From Actinomortierella ambigua (lineage: Eukaryota > Mortierellomycota > Mortierellomycetes > Mortierellales > Mortierellaceae): 46,572 nucleotides of DNA. Below the pieces are notes generated by a model. The model saw nothing but the letters and a program-made list of their open reading frames with translations. It was not told where the DNA came from and did no database searches. Location of the stretch: the NCBI GenBank assembly GCA_016098155.1, contig JAAAJB010000261.1, positions 1-46,572 on the forward strand. Reading direction: 5' to 3'. The position numbers were made by a program, and so were the translations under genes. Within the stretch, counting starts at the first letter, position 1; every line of letters starts with the position of its first letter. Below are positions 11,101 to 21,767 of this stretch, one piece after another.

Positions 11101-12358
11101 TACGTGTGATGGCCCCTAACATGATCACTTTTCACCTTGTCTAGTTCGCAAGAATCTGAATGTGCCGGCGGCATCCGACTTTTCGACCGAATTTCCGCCC
11201 CCGCCAGAGGTCGACCTGGATAGAGCAGCCATCCCTGGTCGACGACCATTGTTGGAGCCTGTCCATCCAGATGTCTACCCTCGCCCTGACTTTGGCCAAT
11301 GGACAGCACACAAGTTTAACCCCGAAATGTTGCTCCGCAAGCCTGGACCCGTTCCAACAGGGCCAGGTGGACCCAAGCCGATGAACATGGACACACCACC
11401 GATGAGCGGAGCAGTACCGATGATGGGTGATGGCGGCATGGACCAGGCAGGACTTGGCCCTGGACCGGGACCAGCGGGGATGACGAATGGACCGCCACTA
11501 TCAGCACCATTTGGCGCAGCAGGAAACCGGCCGCACCCCCCACCTTCAGGACCGCCAGTACCACCGATGGGACAACGACCACAAGGGCTGATGTCGGGCG
11601 CGCTACCACCTGGCATGGTCGTTCCTGGATGGACAGCAGGCCCACATGGCCTGATCCCAGAGGCAGTGGCGTTCTTCCTGTCGAATTTGCCACCACCCAA
11701 CACGTTCAATGGGCCGTCTGTGAAAGCGGAGGATATTCTCGAGTTGATTCAACAAGCTCAGATCCCAGCAGGACAAGGTATGGTGGTTCCACCACCGGTA
11801 CCAGTGCCAGCTTCCGCAGCAGGAGCCGCTGGAGGACCGCCTGGTGGTGGAATGCCTTCCTCTGGCAGCGGAGGCCCACCCCCACCACCGCCTCCGATGC
11901 CACCTGTGCCGCCGTCTGGAGCAGGAGGACAACCGCCTGGTGGATTCGGACGAGATCGTGATATGATGAGGGATGGACCCCGTGACCCTCGTGACCCACG
12001 GCAACGGCCTCCAGGACCGCCCCTGCCACCACCCGGTGGAGGACCAGGAGGCCCACCACCACCACTTGCTGGTGTAGGTGGATATAAGCCACGCGGCGGA
12101 GGACGAGGCGGAGGGATGATGGATCGTGGAGGGCCAGGTGGTGGACGCGGTGGCGGTGGTGGACCCGGAGGGCCTGGTCTGAAGCGCAAAGGTCGTGAAC
12201 ACGAGGATGACATGCACCATCACCATGGTGGGCCACCCGGTGCAGGAGGAGGAGGAGGACCAGGATATCGAGGAGGACCTATGCCAGGAGTCAACCGACC
12301 ACCCGAGTATGACCCTTTCCGTGCACGACAGCAAAAGAAGGCCCACATGGACAGTTAA
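8177..12358 (+). CDS. RNA14: mRNA 3'-end processing factor Rna14 / CstF77
   Basis: Four exons, 8177-8452, 9281-9547, 9673-11035 and 11145-12358, give about 1,039 residues. The start ATG at 8177 follows a pyrimidine tract ending in AG, so a leader intron is possible. HAT (half-TPR) repeats of the Suf domain run from about residue 35 to 600 (for example DAWQSLLTEVQ, TWINYAEFELKFQNL, IWRDYDQFENGLN, WEKTNPLHFDD). The segment IPEAVAFFLSNLPPPNTF (about 820-840) matches the family's 'monkeytail', which in known homologs binds Rna15/CstF64. Rna14 scaffolds cleavage factor IA for pre-mRNA cleavage and polyadenylation in the nucleus. Yeast Rna14 is about 677 residues; the excess here is a Pro/Gly-rich, RGG-containing C-terminus with a short His run. 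Intron 1 is long (828 bp). Confidence 0.92.
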
Positions 12359-13489
12359 TCTCACCCTCTCCTCCCCCCCCCCTTTTTCTTCTTTTCTAGA
12401 ACTACCAACTGTACTTTCTTGCATAAAAAAAATCCTTGTTTCTTGTTTCAAAAATGTCCATTTGTCCCATTGCCCGTTTGCGGCAGGCAAAAAGCGCTCA
12501 GCCATCTTTGGCTGGGCGTTTAAAATTTTTCTTTACAAAACCTGAGGGCGACAGGGCAGGGCATGTCAGTCAGTTCAGGGCAGGGATAACTTGCTGAGAA
12601 AGCAGTCCAAGGTTATGTGCTTCGCCTTCCATTGCAAGTTTTTTTTTATTTTTGACTCGGCTCTTTGTGTTACGAAGCGCCGAGGCCGACTTCTTCAGGG
12701 ACGGGGACAAGCGCGAAGGATGGAGGGGATGGGATGGGTAGAGACGACGAGCGACCACCTCTCTTTCACTGTCAGGTGTGTTGGTCTCCTAAAACCTGTC
12801 GCATTTGAAATGGGGAGCGGGGGGTATGTGGAGAGAAGGACAAGGGAGGAGCAACAACAATAACAAACAGAAGGCAATGCGACCTTGTTTTTCTCTTTGG
12901 GCTGCAGAGGAGAGAAGTTATTTTGCCCAGAGAAGGGGGAAAGGAATTGAGTTTTCTTTTTTCCCCTCTTGCAGGGCATCATCATTCCGCAGCGTTTAAG
13001 GACGGATTTCTCTGGGCGGGCTATGAAAATAGAGCGCGAGAGTGGAGAGAGCGAACATTATTCAGACAGACAGTATTTTAAAGGGGATTTCCCCCAAATT
13101 CTCATTTTTCTTCTTTTGCCATCCTGCCTCTCTTTCCATCCATCCCCACCCTTTCTGTCTGTCCTCTTTAGGATTTCTTTCTTCACTCCCCCCAAGTTGA
13201 GAAAGATCTCTGCATTGCTGCCGCCTGCTGCGTGACCCTGTTTGCCTGCCTGCCTGCCTGTTGCCTCACCTGTTGCCATCCCTCCCTCCCTCCCCTGAGT
13301 GTGCTCCGACCTTGAATCCCTGGTAGTTGTTGACCACGATCTCTCACACGAGCACCTCCTTCACCCTCCTGTTGTTCAGCACATCCACCCACTGCCTCCC
13401 TTCTCTGCTCAGGCAAATTACCATTCATCGACTCCTTCATCCCCTTCCATCCATCCATCCATCCAAAAGACGACTGCCCAAGACCCACC
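12359..13489. other. Intergenic region, RNA14 3' end to zinc-finger gene leader
   Basis: No gene is supported. A hairpin lies at 12492-12521 (listed separately). The right half carries pyrimidine-rich runs and CTGCCTGCCTG-type short repeats near 13241-13300, consistent with a leader or core promoter of the gene at 13490. Confidence 0.5.
12492..12521 (+). terminator. GC-rich hairpin in RNA14 3' region
   Basis: Arms 12495-12504 and 12509-12518 pair over 10 bp with one G-U in RNA, around a TCTT loop. A-T and G-U pairs extend the stem by about 3 bp on the outside, and a T-rich stretch follows. It lies about 135 bp after the RNA14 stop. It could be a 3'-UTR structure or simply chance; eukaryotic polymerase II does not need such hairpins to terminate. 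Confidence 0.3.
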
Positions 13490-13766
13490 ATGGAGTTTCC
13501 AGCCCCTCTCGGTTTTCAGTCTCTCTCCTCAAGCTTTACTTTGCTCTCTAATGCGATGAACGAGCACGAGCACGAACTTGGCTCTTTCGATGAATACTGC
13601 GGCTTCAAAGTGCCCAGTGACCCCAAGGACGGCAACATCAATACCACTTTCTCCAGCATTGTGAATAACGACAACGACAACAGCAACAGCAACGGCAGCG
13701 ACAACAGCAACACGGTTACCCTAAACAGCAGCAACGACAACAGCAACATTAACAGCAGCAGCAACG

Positions 13767-13802
<36 letters not shown>

Positions 13803-14773
13803 GCACCACCGCCAACCTCTTTGACTTGGTTCCTCCCACCCCTTGCGACCCCAAGGTCGACCTTCCAGCCGACGATTGGTACTGGCAGTCCGCCGCGCAG
13901 CTGGCCCAGATCTACTCTCAAGTGACAGCCTCTGTCTTGACCCCCGAGCTCTCTCCTGCGACCAGCTCTTTTACACCCTCGGCCCTTGGTACGCCTCTTG
14001 GTTTTGACAGCATTGGTCTGGCCGAGGTGGCCAACAGCCCTGCCCTCGAGTTTGACGTCACCTTTGACAATGTCAACTACGACTTTGCGGCCGACTTTCA
14101 GCTCTTCCCTGATCCTCCGACCAAGTCTACTGCGGCTGCTGTTCCTTCTGCTGCTCCGGCCCCAGTAGGCCTCGTATCCAACCTGGTTGTTCCCACCATT
14201 GATCTCGGCGACGATCCTTTGCTGGCCATCTTTGCCCCTGTCAAGACGGAATCGTTCCTGGTCGCCAAGGCTCTGGGTCAGGATGTTTCCGTTCCTCAGC
14301 CCGGTGTGGCTCCCCGCAAGCCTGTCCAGAGCCCCACCAAGCCTGGCTTCCAGGCTGCCAAGCGCCGCCGTAGACGCCGCATCACGACAGAGGAGGCCGC
14401 TCGCGTGGTTCCCGAGGACAAGAACGACCCCAGTGCCAAGGCACGCTTCAAGTGCTTCGTCTGCAACAAGACGTTTTCGCGCCCTTACAACCTTCGGTCC
14501 CATCGCAAGATCCACGAGGGAATTAAGCCCTTTGTCTGCACACACGAGGAGGACGATGGCAAGATCTGTGCCTGGGCCTTTGCCCGTAAGCATGACCTGG
14601 AGCGTCATGTCAGCAGCCGCCACACTTCAGCCAAGACATTCAGCTGTGCGACCTGCGGCAAGAAGTGCTCCCGCAATGATGCCTACAAGAAGCATGTCGA
14701 GCGCCACCGAAGCAAGGACCAGTCTGCTGACGACCAAGAGACTCAAGAATGCAACAAAGTGAGCAATCTTTGA
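13490..14773 (+). CDS. Three-finger C2H2 zinc-finger transcription factor
   Basis: A 427-residue frame starting at an ATG in excellent context (cccaccATGg). Residues about 60-105 are an Asn/Ser-rich homopolymer. The middle is acidic, Pro/Ser/Thr-rich and activation-domain-like (for example TPELSPATSSFTPS). A basic run (KRRRRRR, about 300) looks like a nuclear localisation signal. Three C2H2 fingers follow: about 322-345 (CFVC...HRKIH), about 351-380 (C-x9-C with an acidic insert, then H-x4-H), and about 385-408 (CATC...HVERH). The layout resembles fungal Crz1-type or related regulators, but DNA specificity and targets cannot be read from the sequence. A GTGAGC donor-like site at 14759, just before the stop, allows an alternative 3' exon at 15678-15731. 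Confidence 0.88.
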
Positions 14774-15677
14774 ATCACTTGGGAGGAAGAGTGGAAGGGA
14801 GAGGTGGTGCGGTGATTGTGTCGAGAGTGGGGTACACGGGGGAGTGATACCCACCTTTTGACACTCTCGCTTTTGGAGGTGTGATAAGGGGACGACAGTG
14901 GAGAATGAAGATGAAGACAAAAGAAGATGATGAAAGAGGAACGAAGAGGACTCGAGTCGACAATTCATTTTGTGAGACTCATTGGAGAAGTAGAGGATCG
15001 AAAGCAACAGGGATATTTTGGATGGTGTACCTGCTCTTTCATCCAGTGCATCCAAGTCCCGGGGGGGGATGTGGTCACTCTTATCCTCTGCCTCTTTTCT
15101 TTTTTTTTTTATTTGCGTCTCTCTTGCATTCTCCCGCTATGCATCAGCTTGTTTTCCCTTCGACACAACTCCAACAACTTCAACAAACAACAACACTCAG
15201 TATCACTAAGCCGGATCCGGAAAGAAGGTCGCAACCGACGTGGTCTGGTGGAGGAACAACGACAAGATCTCGGAGGATAGTGAGGAACGAAACGCAACAA
15301 CATCAACAGCAACAATCCAACAAACAGCAGCCATTTCCGCCAACACTCAGGATACTTTGTTCAGCATTTCGACCCTTTTTTATTTTCTCAAGCTTCATTT
15401 TTTTATAACATTTCATCCGACTTGTTGTCGCTTCAGTACTTCCATTCCACGACCCTTCTTTTTTTTCTGCTACCCTTGGACTTTTAGCAAGGACCGGCAC
15501 ACCTTCAATTTTGTCTTGCCATGCCATTATTTCCCTTCTTCCACTCTGGTGATGCCATTTTACATTTGGAGCAGGGAGGAGAGTTGGGCTGAGCAAACGA
15601 GTTGGTTCATGACTTTCTCCTTTTGTCGATGATTGTCGTGAACCATCTCACTGAGCGTTATTATCTTTTCCTTCTAG

Positions 15678-15731
15678 TGTCTTGCATGTCTCAAAGCAGA
15701 AGCAGAAGCCAAAGTAGCCAGCGCGATGTGA
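15678..15731 (+). other. Possible alternative terminal exon of the zinc-finger gene
   Basis: After a good acceptor (CCTTCTAG, ending at 15677) the in-phase reading CLACLKAEAEAKVASAM then stop is plausible protein. It would be joined to codon AAA at 14756-14758 through the GTGAGC donor at 14759. The implied intron is about 919 bp, long for this window, so this stays a hypothesis. Confidence 0.3.
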
Positions 15732-15984
15732 GATGCCCTTTTTTTTTCTTTCTTTTTTCTTTTTTCTTTTTTTTTTTTTTTTTTCTCTTTCTTTTCTTTT
15801 CTTTTTTTTTTTTTATATATCCTGGTTCAAGTCCCAAGTCTTCCGACCACCTATCGCGAACCGCAGACAAGAACCCAAGCCTCCTTTTTTTTTTCTTTTT
15901 TCTTTTTTTTCGATCTTCTTGTCTTGGATCTCTTTTTTTTATTTTATTTCCCTTGTACATATATTTGGCCCGAATTGCCATATG

Positions 15985-15990
15985 AATAAA
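15985..15990 (+). terminator. AATAAA polyadenylation signal, candidate
   Basis: AATAAA about 1.2 kb after the zinc-finger stop. It would fit an mRNA that includes the possible alternative terminal exon at 15678-15731. Confidence 0.3.
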
Positions 15991-16989
15991 CTTGCAAGAA
16001 ATCGAAATCTCGTGTATGTGAATGTAATGTGAAGTAGGTCGCGTGACACCCTTCGAGTTCCTTTTGGAGAGGGCAAAGCCACCCACCACCATTGGGGGGA
16101 AAAGTGGGCCCTTCTCCCCTCTCCCTCCCCCCCTTCTCGTTTGTGAGCCCCTTCTCTCTTCTTCCTCTTCTCTCTTTCTCTCACCCTACATTCAAAACTG
16201 TGTCCACCACTCTCGCTCCCCTCCTTCCCTTTCCACCCCACCCTACCATTGTAAATCCCTTCGCTCTCTCTCTCTCTCTTGCCTCACTCGACGCTTCTTA
16301 CGTGTTTCTCGCACGCATCCTCACCGCCTACATATCCCCCCACTTCACTCTGACTGACTCTGTCACCGCAGTAGTAGCTTGTTTCGCACGCCCAAGCAGA
16401 CCAAGGCAGACACTGTTCAAACTCGCACCAACAACGCTGCCTCGCTTGCTTCCTCTCTCTCTCACTATCTCTCTCTTGTTCGCCCTCTCGCACACACACT
16501 CTCTCTCGCTGTCTCTCCCGTTCTCTCTCTTTCTCGCTCCTCAGTCGTCAAGCAACAAAGCTCCACTCATCCTTTTTTCGTGATACGAATTGAGGCACTT
16601 GTCTCTGTGTCTTTCCCCCCCCCCCTTCTCCCGTTCCTGTCCCTCTTCATCTTTCTCCCCTTTCCCACTTCCCCCCCCCCCCCCATTATCAACCACCATT
16701 GACCTCCGTCTTTTTGTTTGCCTACGTGCCCTTCCTCAGCCTTGCTGAAAGTCTGCAATTCTGCTCGTCCCTCCTCTTCCCTCCCCGGTTCCACTTTCTC
16801 ACACTTCTCCCAGTATTACGTCTCCTCGTCACCACGAACGGCATTTCAAGCTGACGAAACACGCCTTCCTCACAACGTGTAGCCTGCCCCGCAGAGGACC
16901 CACCCTTGGCAGCTAGTAGGTAGGGTGATGTACCCAAGGGGCGAAGTGATGTGATGTGCATGCGTGTCTCTCCCCCTTCCCCTCTTCTA

Positions 16990-17020
<31 letters not shown>

Positions 17021-17111
17021 TCTCTCGCGAACAAACTGACGAAAATAAATCCTCGCCTCCTATCTTTTTCAATCATCAACTGGCGCAACAACATATATAG
17101 TGCCGAGCACC

Positions 17112-20100
17112 ATGGCTCGAACCTACTCGAGGTACAATGGCAGCCCATGTAGTGCTATTATCCCCATCGATCTCATGATCCATGTCTTCGTGCACTTGCG
17201 CTTGGACCCAGCAGACCTGCTCCACTGCGCTCTGACAACCTCGCTCTGGACCAAGGCCGCCCTCCAAGAACTCTATCGCTATCCTTGGATGTACCTCTTC
17301 AACTACCAGTTTGAGGCCGAAGGCAGGGTCATGGATAAGACAGCCTCACTTCAGTTGCTTAGGACGCTCTTTAGCAGTTGTCTCGACCCCCCGAGAACTC
17401 TCTTCCATTACGCCTCGTTCGCAAGGAGTATCAATCTCAAATGGGTCAACGACACCTTTGACCTTCCAGACGCAGAGGCTCAGACCCTCGCCGGCCTTCG
17501 TTGGACAAGGAACGAGTCGCCAAAGGAGTTTCTCATCCGGTCACTGATTGCCTGTCGCCCTTATCTCTGGGACTTTGTACATTCGCAGACGTGGCCACCT
17601 CGAAGCACGTCTCAGCAGCACACGCACAATCACCATAATCACACCCAGCAACAGCAACAGCAACAGCAACCAGGAGAACAGGTCCAGCAAAGTTTACTCA
17701 ATAACAATCTCCCCCCTTTGGCCTCCATTACTGCTACTGGAAGTACCCTGATAACAGCTCTTACTCCTGTCGCATGTCCGCCCATGCTTGTCTGGGACCC
17801 AGTATCCGCTCAATGGACTGAGGAGTCGTCACTGTCTGACACAGTTGTACCATCAGGAGAAGCAAGTCACGAAATCGCCTCTGAAGTCCAGTTGGTGGCG
17901 CCAGCAGAAGACTCAACTTCAACCTCCGATGAGAGTGAGCCCTCTCTCTCGTCTTCACAGACGAGTAGTGCAGTCTCGTTTTCGCTTTCCCCAGCAGCGC
18001 CCACAACTAGTCAACTCCTCCGATCATCGCCACCCATCGCCCTGCTCTGGCCACTTTCACTGGCGCAGACACAATCGTTGACATTTCTCGACCTGCGCTT
18101 TACCGCTGTGAGTGATCAGTTGCTGCTGTCTTTGGCGCAGGTATGTCGTCGGATCGAGTCCTTTAAGATAGCCAACCATTGGCAGCACTACCAGAACACC
18201 TACTCGATCACCGACCGCGCTCTCTCGTATCTCGTGGCTGCTCAGAAAGGCCTGCGATTGGTCCATGTCGAAAACCACCGTGAGATCAGCCATGACCATG
18301 AACTTGTCGAGATGCTTCGCGCGTTGGCGGTCCATCAGGGAGCAACCTTGGAGACTTTGGTCCTCAAAACACACGACTTTCAAAACTGCGATCTAGAACA
18401 GCTCGGCACGGCTTGTCGTCGACTCAAAAAGTTTGCAGCGCCGGGTGGGATGCACCTCATGCGAGACCAAGTCTTGAAATTGACGGAGGCGTGCAAGCAG
18501 ACTCTGGAGCACCTAGATTTCTCTTCCTCCGACATCGAGGCCAGTACATTGACATGCATCCTCAAGGGGATGGGTGGAGTCAACGTCAATAGTAGTAACA
18601 GTGGAGGCGTGCAACAGCAGCCGCCGCCGCCGCAACAGCAAGAGCAACAGCAAGAGCAACAGCAAGAGCAACAGCAAGAGCAACAGCAAGGGCAACAGCA
18701 GCAACAGCTCGTGACATCTGTAGGAGCCAAACTCAAGGCGCTGGTCTTGATGGGCATGGAGGATACGCTTAACCAGGAGACATGTGCGGCAATCGGCGAT
18801 TACGCGGGCAGTCTTGAATGTTTCCGTCTCGACATTCTCGAATCGGAAGCACGGGATGTGGCGCAGATGCTGAGCAAGAACTGCGGACGCCACCTACGGG
18901 TGCTCACGCTGGGCTGTCACGATGTGAGTGGCGAACTTGCGAACGACATTCTAGAACAGATCGCGGCCAACTGTCGACTGCTTGAAATTCTCGATATCAA
19001 CCACTGGACATTTAGCAGCAGTGCGCTAGAGAAGGTGTTGCGCAAATGCCGACTTTTGAGGTACCTGAATATCAGCTACACGGGCATAGACGAACAAGCG
19101 GTCGAGGTCATCTGTGAGTGCTTGGGCGAGGTCAAGATGCCACCCGATTCAGCTGCTGGTCAGTCGGAGCTTACACTTGCCCTTGAGGATGAGGATGAGG
19201 AGATGGCCACCGCCGAGGGACAAGATTCGGCAGCTAGCAAAGTCAAGGCCAAAGAGAGGGTAGTAGCCGATGAGATCCCCCAAGCTGATCGATTAGTACA
19301 TCATCTGCCACTACCGCATCAGCAACCACTTTCCATGACGCCTGCACAAGATGCACTGATTGTCCAAGATAAGACGGGCAAGTTGGAGCCCGAAGAGTGG
19401 CTACAGTGGTGTGCACTTGATTCAGAAATGGTGTTGGACAGCGACAACCAATCGGACCATGGTGGTGCATCTTCGTCCACTTCATCATCATCATCTATCA
19501 GCGCGCTAGAAATTTCGATGCCCACGAAGAGCCGTGAGGGGAAAGAGGAGGAGAAGGAGGAGCTGCTCGAGTTTGACATGGAGGTGGACGAGATGACAGG
19601 CATGGACCTCGACATGACTCTCGATATGCAACGATACCAATCCAACAAGCTGCAGCAGTTCTGCAAGAATGGCGACCAGAACGACGTATCATCCATGCTG
19701 GAGGAAGACGATTCAATGTCCAATACTGCTGAAGACGACAGTGACGAGGGTGCCAACGATGACGTCGATGACATTGATACAATGGCTGCTACCGTTTACG
19801 ATGGTATGTTTGCAGTGGATATCCAGCGGGACATCAAAGGCAAAGGGCTATCGATCGACAGCAGCGGAGGATCCCATCATCCGTATCCGAGCTATTCGTC
19901 GTTTGCCTGTGTGGCCGGCTCCTCGTCGTCCGCAGTGATCACTTTTTCGGCTTCAACTCCAAATTCCAGTGTCGGGACCTCCTCTTCTTCCTCATCCTCT
20001 GCATCATCATCCTCATCATCATCGCCGTCGCCGTCGTCTTTCGTCGACTTTCACACCACCGTGACGCCATTGAAAGCACTCGCCTCTACCGACGCCATAG

Positions 20101-21557
20101 CTAGCAAAGTGGCATGCAATGCGGTCGATGGTTGTTTGATGAAGCCAGAACAAAGTAACTCTCATCAAGTGCCGACACCAACGAGCAATTCAATCCATAC
20201 TCATGTTTCAGAGATGGATACCCAACCAACGGCGCTCCTCCCATCGCTTCCCATCCCATCTAGTCATCTCCACCATCATCTTCTCGCCCACCAGCTGTCG
20301 ACGACCAGCCTCGATGACGATGATAGGAGCAGCGGCGCCATGGACAGTGACAACACCGCTGTCGAGGAAGCTCGTGAAGGGGCATACGACCCCGCTACTG
20401 GTACCACAACTACCACAACTACCACCGCCACCTCTGCTTCAATCACCGCCACGAGGGGTAGTAGTAGCAACCTTGATGGCGATTCTGACGTCGGTAGCGA
20501 CAAGAATGACGATAGCGTGGTCTGCGGGCCGTTCTACTCGCGACTGGAGTATGTCAACCTGGAGTGCTGTAGTTACGTGTCGCTGGCCAGCGAGAACAAG
20601 ATCAAGGCGCTAATGGCAATCAAGCAAGAGGCCTTTCGGGACTCGGCACGATCGCTCTGGGCCAGCACGTGGGTTTCGACAATACCGGCGGCCTCGTCCT
20701 CTACTGGTTCCGCATCTGGAGCAACGCCGTCTTCGTCGTCGTCGTCTACCTCGCTATCCTCATCATTCTCCACTCCAGTGACGAACGACATCAGCGCCAG
20801 GACCATCACCAGCACCAACACCAGCACCGACAGCAGCAATAGTGGCATCAGGTCTTTGAGTTCCACGCCTGAGACAGTGGACGATCTGTCCTCGATCGAG
20901 GCCACACTGCCGCCAGTGTCTGGTAGCGATGACAGCGATCAGTTAAGGATGCATGCCGCAGCCATAGGAGCAGCAGCCGTTGCCGCTGCTAATGCTGCTG
21001 TTGCGGCTGCTTCAACTGCAGGATCCAGCTCAGGCGTCGCAGCGACGGTGATGACGACGACCAGCTTTGTGATGCAGGGCCACAAGACAACAAAGGTGTG
21101 GGCGGAGAACGAGCACGACATGATGATGACGCGACTATCGATGGAACGTGACGGACTACTAGAAGCCGTTGTAAAATGGGAGCAGGAGCATGAAGCGGCG
21201 CTGGCGGCTGCTGAAGCGGCCTCTGCTGCTGTGGCGGCAGCAGCAGCGGCGGCGGCTATAGAGTCGGAGGCCAAGGCCGATGCCGATGTCGAAGCAGCGG
21301 ATATTCAGGAACAAAGATCTGGGACAGCGACAGAGACATTGACTACAGCAACGACAGCAATGGAGACCACAGCCGATACTCCAATGACGCTGGCTACGGG
21401 TGACACATCATCTTCTGTGGGTGTTGACACAGTGTCTGTAGATGGGTCTGTCGCACAGGAAGCATTGCCACCCTCGTCAGATGATACGGATATGCTAGTG
21501 GATCAGTCGGTTGCCTCTACCACGATGCCCGGAGAGCCATTGTCTCAGGTGGCATGA
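17112..21557 (+). CDS. Large F-box/leucine-rich-repeat protein with low-complexity C-terminus
   Basis: A single open frame of 1,481 residues from an ATG in perfect context (gcaccATGG). Residues about 14-60 (IPIDLMIHVFVHLRLDPADL, then ...SLWTKAALQELYRYPWMY) form an F-box-like helix bundle; F-box proteins link substrates to Skp1-Cullin ubiquitin ligases. LRR-type segments lie at about 315-480 (SLTFLDLRFTAVSDQLLLSL) and 540-680 (LRVLTLGCHDVSGELAND, LLEILDINHW, LLRYLNISYTGIDEQAVEVI), with another unit near 1145 (LEYVNLECCSYVSL). Between them are a Gln/Glu repeat (18633-18706) and acidic stretches; the C-terminal third is Ser-, Thr- and Ala-rich. Such F-box/LRR genes are often expanded in early-diverging fungi. 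The gene loses its integrity in the duplicate: the tandem-duplication breakpoint at 19845 lies inside it. Confidence 0.85.
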   Translation: MARTYSRYNGSPCSAIIPIDLMIHVFVHLRLDPADLLHCALTTSLWTKAALQELYRYPWMYLFNYQFEAEGRVMDKTASLQLLRTLFSSCLDPPRTLFHYASFARSINLKWVNDTFDLPDAEAQTLAGLRWTRNESPKEFLIRSLIACRPYLWDFVHSQTWPPRSTSQQHTHNHHNHTQQQQQQQQPGEQVQQSLLNNNLPPLASITATGSTLITALTPVACPPMLVWDPVSAQWTEESSLSDTVVPSGEASHEIASEVQLVAPAEDSTSTSDESEPSLSSSQTSSAVSFSLSPAAPTTSQLLRSSPPIALLWPLSLAQTQSLTFLDLRFTAVSDQLLLSLAQVCRRIESFKIANHWQHYQNTYSITDRALSYLVAAQKGLRLVHVENHREISHDHELVEMLRALAVHQGATLETLVLKTHDFQNCDLEQLGTACRRLKKFAAPGGMHLMRDQVLKLTEACKQTLEHLDFSSSDIEASTLTCILKGMGGVNVNSSNSGGVQQQPPPPQQQEQQQEQQQEQQQEQQQGQQQQQLVTSVGAKLKALVLMGMEDTLNQETCAAIGDYAGSLECFRLDILESEARDVAQMLSKNCGRHLRVLTLGCHDVSGELANDILEQIAANCRLLEILDINHWTFSSSALEKVLRKCRLLRYLNISYTGIDEQAVEVICECLGEVKMPPDSAAGQSELTLALEDEDEEMATAEGQDSAASKVKAKERVVADEIPQADRLVHHLPLPHQQPLSMTPAQDALIVQDKTGKLEPEEWLQWCALDSEMVLDSDNQSDHGGASSSTSSSSSISALEISMPTKSREGKEEEKEELLEFDMEVDEMTGMDLDMTLDMQRYQSNKLQQFCKNGDQNDVSSMLEEDDSMSNTAEDDSDEGANDDVDDIDTMAATVYDGMFAVDIQRDIKGKGLSIDSSGGSHHPYPSYSSFACVAGSSSSAVITFSASTPNSSVGTSSSSSSSASSSSSSSPSPSSFVDFHTTVTPLKALASTDAIASKVACNAVDGCLMKPEQSNSHQVPTPTSNSIHTHVSEMDTQPTALLPSLPIPSSHLHHHLLAHQLSTTSLDDDDRSSGAMDSDNTAVEEAREGAYDPATGTTTTTTTTATSASITATRGSSSNLDGDSDVGSDKNDDSVVCGPFYSRLEYVNLECCSYVSLASENKIKALMAIKQEAFRDSARSLWASTWVSTIPAASSSTGSASGATPSSSSSSTSLSSSFSTPVTNDISARTITSTNTSTDSSNSGIRSLSSTPETVDDLSSIEATLPPVSGSDDSDQLRMHAAAIGAAAVAAANAAVAAASTAGSSSGVAATVMTTTSFVMQGHKTTKVWAENEHDMMMTRLSMERDGLLEAVVKWEQEHEAALAAAEAASAAVAAAAAAAAIESEAKADADVEAADIQEQRSGTATETLTTATTAMETTADTPMTLATGDTSSSVGVDTVSVDGSVAQEALPPSSDDTDMLVDQSVASTTMPGEPLSQVA
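18633..18706 (+). repeat. 12-bp (CAACAGCAAGAG)n coding repeat
   Basis: About five units of a 12-bp tandem repeat encode alternating Gln/Glu (QQQE). It sits between LRR blocks of the F-box protein and is likely length-polymorphic. Confidence 0.85.
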
Positions 21558-21636
21558 GCACACTTTATGTGTTTTTTTTTCTTTTCATGAGTATCTTCAC
21601 AATTTTACTACAACGATCTTTTCAAGGGCATCAAAG

Positions 21637-21642
21637 AATAAA
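21637..21642 (+). terminator. AATAAA polyadenylation signal of the F-box gene
   Basis: AATAAA 80 bp after the F-box stop. It is retained in duplicate copy 2 at 27063-27068. Confidence 0.6.
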
Positions 21643-21767
21643 AAATACATATAGCTCCGCTATTTGAGGAGCCCGGAAGCACTGTGTTGGGGGAGTGGCC
21701 ACATGACGAACTCTCGACTGAGAGTTTCTGTCGCTCAGAAGGCGCAGAGATAGCTCATCGCGCTCGC

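Larger units (their letters stand above)
14774..17111. other. Long intergenic/UTR stretch with homopolymer tracts
   Basis: No independent gene is supported. It contains T-rich runs (15738-15814, 15890-15950), an AATAAA at 15985-15990 that could end a long zinc-finger 3' UTR, C runs near 16615-16625 and 16671-16684, and long CT-rich stretches (16100-16700, 16970-17030) that look like the leader of the F-box gene. Confidence 0.5.

Noticed and set aside
15824..15834. tRNA B-box-like GGTTCAAGTCC
   Set aside because: The upstream sequence is almost pure T, so no D or anticodon arm can form.
20276..20503. Short antisense frames repeated in both duplication copies
   Set aside because: They are shadows of Thr/Ser/Ala-rich F-box coding sequence on the opposite strand.
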